Assembly (NCBI GenBank): GCA_036852015.1
Contig: JAANDG010000621.1
Span: 20,053 to 84,052, forward strand
From: Pelodera strongyloides
Taxonomy: Eukaryota; Nematoda; Chromadorea; Rhabditida; Rhabditidae
DNA: 64,000 nucleotides
Direction: 5' to 3'
Each line of letters begins with the position of its first letter. The stretch's first letter is position 1. Positions 43,469-55,900 of the stretch are shown one piece after another. The notes below the pieces were generated by a model. That model was not told where the DNA came from, searched no databases, and saw nothing but the letters and a program-made list of their open reading frames with translations. A program made the translations under genes and the position numbers.

Positions 43469-44740
43469 ATTGAAGTTCAGCGTTGTGTTTGTTCTTATAC
43501 CTTAGCATTCAGTTACGGTAGTTAAGTTGTTAAGTAGCTGAGAATTTCAGCTATCAATTCCGGACTGGTCAGGTAGGCATTATCGTGGATGCACACGGGA
43601 TTGGACTCTCTGAAAATTGAACACAACTGATCACACGGAAAAAGATTTCGGTAAGAATTTGATTTTCAAGCGAATATCACCGTTTTTCTAAACAATTTAG
43701 CACAAACAAAACATTAATGAGGGAGGTGCATATGCATATAGCAATTGGTTCGTGCACAGCGGACTAAAAATGGACAATCAAAAGCATAAATGCAACGGAA
43801 TGCAGTTATTTCAAAAACCGGCTGTTAATTCTCTTTAGGCTGTTTGCTCACAAGTCATTGGATGCATCATATTTGCGGTGCCTTATTTACTGGTGTGTCC
43901 AAGCTGATTCGGGGCATTGTTAGTTATATTCTCATCTTTGTAGGGCCATCTGGCTGATGTAATCGGCTGAAATCAAGAGAATACGATTCGGTAGACAAGG
44001 AGCATTTGCCGGACAGCTGGGCTCCATCATTCTGAGAGATGGACAAGGAAGACCTTGGACACCAACTCTTACTTTATCACGGTATGTTCTTGAGTACTGT
44101 TTACATATTGGAAAGGGGCCTTCCCTAAGGAAATCGTGTCTGTTGCGCTGTTTCTAATTGCATTACACAATGCGGCAGCTATCATGACCGCGTTGGGCTA
44201 TACGTGCATACGAATCAAGAGCACTTTACACGGTTTGATAACTGTTACGCAACGCTGAGGCGGTTCCGTTTCTGTAGGCGCACAACTAAGTCTGGCGAAA
44301 ACGTGGCACACTTTGGAAAGCATTTGTTTTTATTGGATAAAAAGAAATGTGTAATTGGTGCTACCGCTCTTTCAGTTTTTACCTTACGTGCAACTTCTTT
44401 ACCACGTTGTGCTAGCCCTACCGCAGTCATCGCGCGCGCGGTGTAATCATGTAGTGTAAGCCTTTTGGGTCGGTCTTAGGGCACATCTTTTGATGTGCAT
44501 TATGTGCAAATGTACGATTACGGTCGTGGTCGTGGTGTTATGCTGCGACTAATTTATAGCCACTTCCTTTCTATACGGGTGTGTTGTATGTGCTAGTTAA
44601 ACGGATCTGTTGGACATTGGAAACAGTTTACAGTAATATCGGTCGAAAAGTAATATCGGTCGTCGGATGTTTTGTGTCTAGCCTGCAATTACCTTTTATG
44701 GATGCGAATGTGTAAATGAAATCTTTATTTCTCTTTTCAG

Positions 44741-44878
44741 GACCAGTAAGGACCAGTAATGAAACGTCAAAGCGGCGACTGAGCATGCGCCTAGGGAAAA
44801 AGCAGCCGAGGAGCTGGGAAGATCGACGAGTTACCGAAGGACTGATGAGGTCTCACCCTTCAGCACCACTCTGTCTAG
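44741..44878 (+). other. Best-preserved B module (open, phase 1 to 1)
   Basis: Follows ttctcttttcag and ends CTAG|gtgaga. Read in phase 1 it encodes 46 residues including TSNETSKRRLSMRLGKKQPR and DRRVTEG. The B module at 48260 carries the related TRRVTEDEASV in the frame that matches its 3' splice phase. Product unknown. Confidence 0.4.
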
Positions 44879-45449
44879 GTGAGAGAGATATTCTTACTGT
44901 AAATAGTGTTTGCTCTGAACGGCCGTGAAATCTGGATGTGGGTCCTTCTTGCCGCATGGGCAGGATGATTTTATTTCATTGTCCTTAACTCCGCATACTC
45001 GGTCATAGTTTTCACTGTTGACTACATCTCATTTCGTTAAGACAATCATGATTGCTTTGATTCTTTCGAGATGGGATATGAGGGCATCGTGAATTGGCCA
45101 GCTCTACCAACTGTTTGAAACGATGGTTTTCCTTGGAGCCTTAAACCGGGCAACGTTTATGGTATGTATGATCTGTGGAAATGCTTATAACCGGGTGGTC
45201 TTCATTTGAGATGTGTTCGCTTTGCGTTGTTTGCACAGTTCGCTGTGTAAGCGCATGTGTCGATGTCGTTCGCTGTGTCGATGTAGAAAGTTCCAAAATC
45301 ACACACTCTGACAGCAATGTTACACTGTTGATGTAACTCCGCAGTGGTTCGTGGCAAAAGCCTGAACAAGGTTCGTGGCAAAAGCATTGCACCTCTGTGT
45401 CTGCGCGAATAGTATTTTCTTGTATGTGTATGAGTACTCTTCATGTTAA

Positions 45450-45903
45450 AGGAGAGGCACACGAGAAAAAAGTCTTCCTCAATTTACTCGCACAGAATGT
45501 CCGGAATTTCAGAAATATTACTGTGGAAACCGCATTTCTTTACGCCTAGAACTCGCAGAGTTATTTCCCTGCAAACTGTTCGGCTGGGTACCGTAGTCAG
45601 AATCGTTTTTTGCTCTTTTAGGCACTACAGTATTGGTAACGCTTAGTCATAATCGTAGGATGTTCTTCATTCGTTTAACAATCATTATATAGAGAAAGAA
45701 TGCTAGCGGACGGATATAAACCATACAAACGTATTTTAACCTTCCTGCCTACGGTACCTGGCCGAACTGTTTGCCGTGGAATAACTCTGCGAGTTCTAGG
45801 CTTTGAGAAATGCGGTTTGCACAGTAATATTTCTGAAATTCCGAACATTCTGTGCAATGTGCAAGTAAATTTAGGAAAAATTTTTCCTCGTGGGCCTCTC
45901 CCT
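45450..45903. mobile_element. 454-bp fold-back element flanked by TTAA
   Basis: Two arms of about 170-200 bp (45450-45620 and 45730-45903) are inverted copies of each other. Examples are AGAATGTCCGGAATTTCAG on the left against CTGAAATTCCGAACATTCT on the right, and CTAGAACTCGCAGAGTTATT against its complement. Both ends are flanked by TTAA (45446-45449, 45904-45907), with ends AGGAGAGGC and GCCTCTCCCT. It lies between exon-like modules of the 39-48 kb array. Confidence 0.75.
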
Positions 45904-48409
45904 TTAAATGTTAGGCGGGTGTGCAAATAAAAAAAAATATTTTCAGGACTCGCAGTGAAAAGCCGTAATGAAGAGAGGTAGCAGCTGCGAAGTAAGACGA
46001 CTCCAATTGAAGGTTTTTTGTTGCGGAAGCGGAACTCTTTGGATAGACTGACCAAGCTAGTGCCAAGCTAATTGTGCTGACCTCTGGGAACCGTTACGCT
46101 AGGTAAGTACTTGGCTTTCTTAAAAGGGTATTCTGCAAAACGGAAACGGTTAAGATCTTACAAAATGGGCAACTTTTCTTCCGTTACGGCGCTATTTGTG
46201 AAAAAAGTGTTAATAGTTGATGATTACTCGGACTATGATGGTAAACTGAGCGGTGCTTGCATTCTTATCATCGCTATCACTCACGCAGTAAGTCAGATTC
46301 ACTATATATCTGACTTGAAGCACCAAATCAAACACCGATCCGTAAGGTTAGGCAATCTTTTTCTTAGCAGTCTGCTTATAACTCCGCACATCGCATCGCC
46401 TTTTGAGTTGAGCTTTTCCTCTTGTGTAACACGCTCCTTGATTTTGTGGTGACTTTCCCGAGCAGGCTGTCGTTTTCCCGATCTGTATTTACGGAATCCG
46501 GATGGGGCTTTTCCGCGATGTTTCAAGCCAGTGGTATATGCGATAGGCGGACTGATTCGCTCATTGTGACGAACACGAACTGTTATCGACCACGAACACG
46601 AACTGTTATCGACCTAGATCGACCATAAAATTCAATCCCAAGTGATAAATAATTGTATATCGTGACTTACATGCACATAGCAAATATTAGCTCACACTTG
46701 TTTGATACTGAATTCTAAATTGTTGGTCAATAGAGTTGTATGTTGTTCAGGCTCATCTATTGATGCTGAGAGAATTTAATGGTGCAGCTGAAAAGATCGT
46801 ACCTGATACCTTGGAGTCTTGGAGCGAAAGAAGAATGGCGACGTATCGCGAGGATTACGGTATGTTGTGTTATCTTCTGCGGGTATGTTCATCCAATAGT
46901 TTTTTTTATGTGAAATTAGTTTTCTCGGGGATCGGGATCTGATCTGCGGAAGCTATGCTCGCCGTCCCCAAAGCATAAAACCATTCGGTCGCACCTTAGC
47001 TTTTGGTCTCCCGGGTAGGTGAAACGCCAATTGACCAATAATATCAAAGTCCATTTCATCAAGCTTTATGCAACTTAGTCTAAAGCAGCTCCCGGCGGTT
47101 TACCACCTCTCAAAACTGAGTGATACGCGGACTACAATTATGCGTGCAGCTTGGTTAGTACTCTTGACAATTTTGGTAATTTGCCCGCTTATGCTTTAAT
47201 TGAACCGGTTTTGGTGCGGTGCTATAAGCGTTGCACGATCCCTCTCTTTCTCTCAACTCCCAGCTGGGGGCATATTCCCGGTGTTCGCCATTGGGCCAGT
47301 TGTGGCATTATGAACTTTTTTTTCTGATTCGCAAATATTTGATGTAGACATGGTAGTCAATTGAGGATTCAATTTTATTATAAATCGCGATGACACTGTC
47401 CTGATCATTTCAGATTCCCTATTTTTGTGGCTTGAACCATCCGGAGTTTGGGAACCACGCCGCAAACAATTTCGGATGTCTTTTCGGTAAGAACTTTGTT
47501 TAGATCCATTTTTAGGTTTAGACCTTTTCCCAGCATAACGTAATCGGCAGCGTGCATCGCCTTTCGTCATTTCCAGTTTTGCTTCTGGTGAATGTCAGCA
47601 CCACATTTGACTTTATGAAAACTGTCTCAAAGGCGGTTAGGAAATTGTTCCCGGGCTGAATTCTGAATTTTCCGCACTGTTTATTGTTTTTTTTTTGTAT
47701 CAGCTCAGGGATATCGCGTATCTGAATTTCTCAATGGCGATGCCATTTTAATAATTCGCTCAGTCTTTTTTGGTTTCATAGATTGTAACAAGTTAGTATT
47801 ATAAATGAACTGTTTGATGTTCAGCAGGATCATCCGTTGACAGTGGGACTTGTTTGTTATGCAACTGATAACATGGCTCAGGAAGAAAATAATCGTGTGA
47901 AGAATGAAGACCGCCAATGAGAATTACGGTATGTTAATGGTTAAAAACTGTCAAAGTACAATCAATCCATAGTACTTTGGACAAATTAGCATACTAAATC
48001 TACATCTCGCTCCCGCCGAATAGATGCAACCTTCCAAAACATAATGCGATAAGTAGGTTGCATAATGTCCCTATTACATAATGTCCATCTCATCTAATTC
48101 ATCTAAAATATCAGACAATAAAGTTGATCGTTCATCTATAGTTGAGCATCTTGACTGGGGTGATTTGCAAATTGTAAAATATTTGGCTTTGTTGGATGCA
48201 TTAATATCGGTTGAATAAATGTTCTATTTATGAGTAGAAAGGAAACCCTCCCCTTTCAGGACCGAGAAAAGTCGATTTTAGCTACGCTACGTGTTACTGC
48301 GGAGAAAGGAGAGAACGAAATCAAGACGACACGACGTGTAACTGAAGACGAAGCGTCTGTGGCTGCACAAAGCTTTCTAATTGGAGTAGCTGGAAACGTC
48401 TATCTAGGT

Positions 48410-48985
48410 GAGACAGATTTTACAGTAAACATGTCCTTGCTTTCATTGACGCTCGGTTATTTCCGTGTGTAGCCGCCCAATCGCTTGTATTTCTGATAGA
48501 AACTGTTTCTATGTGGGAAACCGGTAACCGTGAGTTTGGGTGGCATTATTGCATGTCGTGGTGAGTGAAACCGTAGAACTACCCATAGATCAAATCTGCG
48601 TGAGCTTACTTTTATTGTATTGACAAATTTGGCACTCTGACCACCCATGTATGCATTAATTGAAATGGTATTGGTGCGGCACTACAAGAGTTACACAAGA
48701 ATGAGTTTGCGTACTTATTTCTTGTGCTAGTATTCACACTTGGCATATGAGATAATTGAAGTTGCGCAGTCTGAAGAAAGTTAAGATATCAGTGTTGTCG
48801 ATTCTATGTAATAATTTGTTCAATTATTGCACCTATTCTAGTGATAGACTGATAGATTGTTCTTTCAGATGATTTTGTCAGCGTGTGCTGGACGGCCTGC
48901 CCCTTCACCGCTGAACCACAAGAATTATTATTGGCTTCTCTGTTTTTCCTTTATTTGATCGTTGATTGTTGATTTATTTATTTTA
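48410..48985. other. Intergenic DNA, nothing recognised
   Basis: Between the last B module and the inverted-repeat element; no gene or repeat seen. Confidence 0.5.
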
Positions 48986-48989
48986 TTGA

Positions 48990-49912
48990 TTGTCTGTTTG
49001 ATTGGTGATTTAATGGCGAAAATAGAAAAGCCATTGTGTTGCGTGTTACTTCGATGTTTATGTGGTTGTTTATAAAATGTAACCGGTCGACACCCGAATC
49101 CTGGAGGAAACCCAACGAGGGAAGAGAGAATACAAGAAGATCAACACGAAGAAACTGGAGCAAACAAGGTTGGTGCATTCTTGCGAAGTTATGTCCGTAG
49201 GAGTGCCAAAGATAAAGAAAATAAAGACTTCATAGAAGAGATTTACTACAAAAAAGCGCTGCTGTAAACTATTACCCAACATAAGGTGCACCGAATAAAT
49301 TGGGCTCAAACTGAAACTGAATGTTAAAACAGGTGTGCGGTAGATTGTATGCACCGCGCAACAACTGTCTCGTTGTGGCTTGCTAAATTGTCAAGAAGTT
49401 ATGTCCGTATATTATTGGCGCTGCAAGAGAACTGCGGCCTAACAGTGTAAAACTGAACTGCACTTGCACGATATGGGGTGAGAAAGTAAAGTGTGTGCTC
49501 ATCTTATTTTCGCACCTTATTGTGCTGCGTCAGATATAAGGGCGTGTTTCAAAACGGTCACGGGCGAATGTTGTGGCTCTCACTGTCTATGAACGCGGCT
49601 AAATTTTATGCGTTCTACGCAATATGAACGTGAAAGTGTGACTATGGACGCGTGTATAGTTTTAACTAAGAGTGCGGGTTGCAACACGCACGCTATGCCA
49701 TGACGCGCCAGTTTTGAAGCAAACTGCGCACGGCACATCGAGACCCGATGCCGCGCGCTAGTTTAATTTAACCCTGTGCGCGCTGCAGAACAAATCGCGT
49801 AGTAGCGTGTCGGTTGAATTAAAACGCGCGTTAATTTGATTATAGCCCGCGTTTTCATATATAACTGCGTGCGGCGTTGTGGCTCGTCAGTTCATATTGT
49901 AAAACACGGCCT
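48990..49912 (+). repeat. Left inverted-repeat arm
   Basis: About 0.9 kb. The outer ~650 bp are unique sequence; the inner part (from about 49655) is one satellite unit in the opposite orientation to the rest of the array, for example CATCGAGACCCGATGCCGCG at 49737. Pairs with 61500-62440. Confidence 0.75.
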
Positions 49913-52900
49913 TAATTTAAATAATACATACTAAATTAACACTGTGCACGCAACACTGTACCGTGTTGTACCTGCTTTATTTGGGTACTGCGCGCGCCGC
50001 AACATATATGCTATGTTGTGGCGCGCGACGCGAGCTCTACATTAATTTAATGTGCTTAATTTAAATCAAGCAAGTGTTTTCAAAATATAAACTGACGCGC
50101 CGCAACGGCGCAATTGTTATATATGAAACCCTTAATTTAAATTAACGCGCATTATGATTTAACACGCTGCGCACAAGTTAAACTAGTGCGCGGCATCGGG
50201 TCTCGATGTGCCGTACGTAGTTTGTTTTAAAACCCGTGCGCCACAACACATTATGTATGTATGTTGCAGCGCGCGTAGTATCCAAATTAAGCTGGCACAA
50301 CACGGTGAGCGTTGCGCGCAATTTATATTAATTTAATGTGCATCAATAAAATGAAACACTTGTTTTCAAAATATAAACTGATGCGCCACAACGGCGCAAG
50401 CAGTTGTATATGAGAACGAAGGCTTATTTTAAATTAAGGCGCTATTTAACCGGTACCCTACAACGCGAGTTGTTCGTTGCAGTGGGCACAAGGTTAAATT
50501 TCGAATAAACCAGCGCGCAGCATCTGGTCTTGATGTGCCGTGCATAGTTCAAAATTGGCACGCCACAACATTACATAGCATGTATGTTGCAGCGGGCGCA
50601 ATAACCAAATTACATGGTACAGTGTGGCGTGCTCAGTTTTAAGTTTAATGTGCATAATTTAAATTAAGCAGGTGCTTTCAAAACGTAAAACTGAAGCGCC
50701 AAAACGGCGCACGCAGTTATGAATGAAAACGCGGGCGTAAATTAAACAACGCGCAGTTATAATTAAAACAGCACGCTATGACGCGGGTTGTGCGTTGCAG
50801 GGCGCACAGGCTACATTGATTAAGCTAGCGTGCGACATCCGATCTCGCTGTGCCTTGCGTAGTTTAACTTAGAATTGGCGCGCCGCAACATAGCATGTAT
50901 GTTGCAGCGCGCGCAACATCCAAGTGAAGCTGGTACGACACGGTAGCGTGCGGAGCTTGAATTAAATTTAATGCGCGTTATTTAAATTAAGGGCGAGCTT
51001 TCAATATAAACTGGCGCGCCACAACGGCGCACGCTGTTAGTATTGAAAGCACGTGTTTAAATTAAATTACACGCCGTTATAATTAAAACCGGCTTGCTGC
51101 AACGCGGGTTGCGGTTGTGCGCTGCAGCGCGAGGTTAAATTAAGATTGAACTAGCGCGCGACATCGGGTCTCGATGTGCCGTGCGTAGTTTAATTGAAAA
51201 CTGGCGCGCCACAACATCGCATGAATGTTGCAGCGCGCTAAAGTTTAATTTAATGTGCATAATTTAAATGAAGGGCGTGTTCTCAATATAAATTGACGCG
51301 CCACAACGGCCCACGCGGTTATATTGAATACACGTGCTTAATTTAAATTAACGCGATGTTATAATTATAACCGGCACACTACAACGCGGGTTGTGTGTTG
51401 CAGCGCGCAAATGTTAAATTGATATTAAACTAGCGCCGACATCGGGTGCCGTGCGTAGTTTAATTGAAAACTGGCGCGCCACAACATCGCATGAGTGTTG
51501 CAGCGCGCTAAAGTTTAATTTAGTGTGCATTATTTAAATTAAGGGCGTGTTTTCAATATGAACTGACGCGCCACAACGGCGCACGCGGTTGTATTGAATA
51601 CACGCGCTTAATTTAAATTAGCGCGCCGTAAAGTAAGACCGGCATACTACAACGCAGGTTGTGTGTTGCAGCGCGCAAAGGTTAAATTGAGATTAAACTA
51701 GCGCGCGACATCGGGTCTCGATGTGCCGTGCGTAGTTTAATTGAAAACTGGCGCGCCACAACATTGCATGAGTGTTGCAGCGCGCTAACGTTTAATTTAA
51801 TATGCATAATTTAAATGAAGGGCGTGTTTTCAATATAAACTGACGCGCCACAACGGCGCACGCGGTTGTATTGAATACACGCGCTTAATTTAAATTAACG
51901 CGCTCGATGTGCCGTGCGTAGTTTAATTGAAAACTGGCGTGCCACAACATCGCATGAGTGTTACAGCGCGCTAAAATTTAATTTAGTGTGCATAATTTAA
52001 ATGAAGGGCGCACGCGGTTATGTTGAATTCACGCGCTTAATTTAAATTAACGCGCCGTGAATTGAGACCGGCACACTACAACGCGGGTTGTGTGTTGCAG
52101 CGCGCAAAGGTTAAATTGAGATTAAACTAGCGCGCGACATCTCGGGTTTCGATGTGCCGTGCGTAGTTTAATTGAAAACTGGCGCGCCACAACATCGCAT
52201 GAATGTTGCAGCGCGCTAAAGTTTAATTTAATGTGCATAATTTAAAATAAGGGTGTGTTCTCAATATAAACTGACGCGCCACAACGGCGCACGCGGTTAT
52301 GTTGAATGCACGCGCTTAATTTAAATTAACGCGCCGGGAATTGAGACCGGCACACAGCACACTACAACGCGGGTTGTTTGTTGCAGCGCGCAAAGGTTAA
52401 ATTGAGATTAAACTAGCGCCGACATCGGGTGCAGTGCGTAGTTTAATTGAAAACTGGCGCGCCACAACATCGCATGAGTGTTGCAGCGCGCTAAAGTTTA
52501 ATTTAGTGTGCATTATTTAAACTAAGGGCGTGTTTTCAATATGAACTAACGCGCCACAACGGCGCACGCGGTTATGTTGAATTCACGTGCTTAATTTAAA
52601 TTATATCGCCGTAAAGTAAGACCGGCATACTACAACGCGGGTTGTGTGTTGCAGCGCGCAAAGGTTAAATTGAGATTAAACTAGCGCGCGACATCGGGTC
52701 TCGATGTGCCGTGCGTAGCTTAATTGAAAACTGGCGCGCCGCAACATCGCATGAGTGTTGCAGCGCGCTACGGTTTAATTTAATGTGCATAATTTAAATG
52801 CCGTGCGAAGTTTAATTGAAACTGGCGCGCCACAACATCGCATGGGTGTTGCAGCGCGCTAAAGCTTAATTTAATGTGCATAATTTAAATGAAGGGCGTC

Positions 52901-55900
52901 TTCTCGCTACGGTTTAATTTAATGTGCATAATTTAAATGCCGTGCGAAGCTTAATTGAAACTGGCGCGCCACAACATCGCATGGGTGTTGCAGCGCGCTA
53001 AAGCTTAATTTAATGTGCATACTTTAAATGAAGGGCGTGTTCTCAATATAAACTGACGCGCCACAACGGTGCACGCGGTTATATTGAATACACGCGCTTA
53101 ATTTAAATTAACGCGCTGTTATAATTATAACCGGCACCCTACAACGCGGGTTGTGTGTTGCAGCGCGCAAAGGTTAAATTGAGATTAAACTAGCGCGCGA
53201 CATCGGGTCTCGATGTGCCGTGCGTAGCTTAATTGAAAACTGGCGCGCCGCAATATCGCATGAGTGTTGCAGCGCGCTACGGTTTAATTTAATGTGCATA
53301 ATTTAAATGCCGTGCGAAGTTTAATTGAAACTGGCGCGCCACAACATCGCATGGGTGTTGCAGCGCGCTAAAGCTTAATTTAATGTGCATAATTTAAATG
53401 AAGGGCGTGTTCTCAATATAAACTGACGCGCCACAACGGTGCACGTGGTTATATTGAATACACGCGCTTAATTTAAATTAACGCGCTGTTATAATTATAA
53501 CCGGCACCCTACAACGCGGGTTGTGTGTTGCAGCGCGCAAAGGTTAAATTGAGATTAAACTAGCGCGCGACATCGGGTCTCGATGTGCCGTGCGTAGTTA
53601 ATTGAAAACTGGCGCGCCACAATATCGCATGAGTGTTGCAGCGCGCTACGGTTTAATTTAATGTGCATAATTTAAATGCCGTGCGAAGTTTAATTGAAAC
53701 TGGCGCGCCACAACATCGCATGGGTGTTGCAGCGCGCTAAAGCTTAATTTGATGTGCATAATTTAAATGAAGGGCGTGTTTCAATAAACTGACGCGCCAC
53801 AACGGTGCACGTGGTTATATTGAATACACGCGCTTAATTTAATTAACGCGCTGTTATAATTATAACCGGCACTCTACAACGCGGGTTGTGTGTTGCAGCG
53901 CGCAAAGGTTAAATTGAGATTAAACTAGCGCGCGACATCGGGTGCGATGTGCCGTGCGTAGCTTAATTGAAAACTGGCGCCGCAATATCGTATGAGTGTT
54001 GCAGCGCGCTAACGGTTAATTTAATGTGCATAATTTAAATGCAGTGCGAAGTTTAATTGAAACTGGCGCGCCACAACATCGCATGGGTGTTGCAGCGCGC
54101 TAAAGCTTAATTTAATGTGCATAATTTAATGAAGGGCGTGTTCTCATATAAACTGACGCGCCACAACGGTGCACGTGTTATATTGAATACACGCGCTTAA
54201 TTTAAATTAACGCGCTGTTATAATTATAACCGGCACACTACAACGCTGGTTGTGTGTTGCAGCGCGCAAAGGTTAAATTGAGATTAAACTAGCGCGCGAC
54301 ATCGGGTCTCGATGTGCGTAGCTTAATTGAAAACTGGCGCGCCGCAATATCGCATGAGTGTTGCAGCGCGCTACGGTTTAATTTAATGTGCATAATTTAA
54401 ATGCCGTGCGAAGTTTTTGAAACTGGCGCGCCACAACATCGCATGGGTGTTGCAGCGCGCTAAAGCTTAATTTAATGTGCATAATTTAAATGAAGGGCGT
54501 GTTCTCGCTACGGTTTAATTTAATGTGCATAATTTAAATGCCGTGCGAAGTTTAATTGAAACTGGCGCGCCACAACATCGCATGGGTGTTGCAGCGCGCT
54601 AAAGCTTAATTTAATGTGCATAATTTAAGTGAAGGGCGTGTTCTCAATATAAACTGACGCGCCACAACGGTGCACGCGGTTATATTGAATACACGCGCTT
54701 AATTTAAATTAACGCGCTGTTATAATTATAACCGGCACACTACAACGCGGGTTGTGTGTTGCAGCGCGCAAAGGTTAAATTGAGATTAAACTAGCGCGCG
54801 ACATCGGGTCTCGATGTGCCGTGCGTAGTTTAATTGAAACTGGCGCGCCACAACATCGCATGGGTGTTGCAGCGCGCTAAAGCTTAATTTAATGTGCATA
54901 ATTTAAATGAAGGGCGTGTTCTCAATATAAACTGACGCCCCACAACGGCGCACGCGGATATTGAATACACGCGTTTAATTTGAATTAACGCGCTGTTATA
55001 CTTATAACCGGGATACTACAACGCGGGTTGTGTGTTGCAGCGCGCAAAGGTTAAATTGAGATTAAACTAGCGCGCGACATCGGGTCTCGATGTGCCGTGC
55101 GTAGCTTAATTGAAAACTGGCGCGCCGCAACATCGCATGAGTGTTGCAGCGCGCTACGGTTTAATTTAATGTGCATAATTTAAATGCCGTGCGAAGTTTA
55201 ATTGAAACTGGCGCGCCACAACATCGCATGGGTGTTGCAGCGTGCTAAAGCTTAATTTAATGTGCATAATTTAAATGAAGGGCGTGTTTTCAATATAAAC
55301 TGACGCGCCACAACGGCGCACGCGGTTATATTGAATACACGCGCTTAATTTAAATTAACGCGCTCGACGTGCCGTGCGTAGTTTAATTGAAAACTGGCGC
55401 GCCACAACATCGCATGGGTGTTGCAGCGCGCTAAAGCTTAATTTAATGTGCATAATTTAAATGAAGGGCGTGTTCTCAATATAAACTGACGCGCCACAAC
55501 GGTGCACGCGGTTATATTGAATACACGCGCTTAATTTAAATTAACGCGCTGTTATAATTATAACCGGCACACTACAACGCGGGTTGTGTGTTGCAGCGCG
55601 CAAAGGTTAAATTGAGATTAAACTAGCGCGCGACATCGGGTCCCGATGTGCCGTGCGTAGTTTAATTGAAAACTGGCGCGCCACAACATCGCATGAGTGT
55701 TGCAGCGCGCTAAAGTTTAATTTAGTGTGCATACTTTAAATTAAGGGCGTGTTTTCAATATAAACTGACGCGCCACAACGGCGCACGCGGTTATGTTGAA
55801 TACACGCGATTAATTTAAATAAACGCGCTGTTATAATTATAACCGGCACACTACAATGTGGGTTGTGTGTTGCAGCGCGCACAGGTTAAACTGAGATTAA

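Larger units (their letters stand above)
39480..48407 (+). repeat. Tandem array of alternating A- and B-type exon-like modules
   Basis: A modules end in (A)TTACG|gtatg: ends at 39536, 40085, 41409, 42178, 44081, 46859 and 47928, with a weaker one at 45161. Several begin with codons for LSS.V.TG or SSVDSG (41299, 42091, 47828). B modules: 40639-40772, 42740-42878, 44741-44878, 45947-46102 and 48260-48407; most start GAC.. after tttcag, share AATGAAACGTCAAAG or similar, and end CTAG|gt or GCG|gt. Intron-like parts also repeat (GAATCAA(A)AGCAC, ATTGACAG....GTTGGA). Only some modules are open throughout (44741-44878 in phase 1-1, 42091-42178, 46751-46859). The array is probably either a rapidly evolving gene cluster in decay or a repetitive RNA gene. 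Confidence 0.55.

Noticed and set aside
43668..43833. A fourth TTAA-type MITE
   Set aside because: AAGCGAATATCACCG on the left and AAAACCGGCTGTTAATTCTC on the right resemble the family ends, but neither a TTAA at both sides nor enough matching ends could be shown.
49070..49354. 94-codon minus-strand open frame and its counterparts at 62143-62382
   Set aside because: They look like a conserved protein only because both lie in the inverted arms of the satellite element. Frames differ between the arms.
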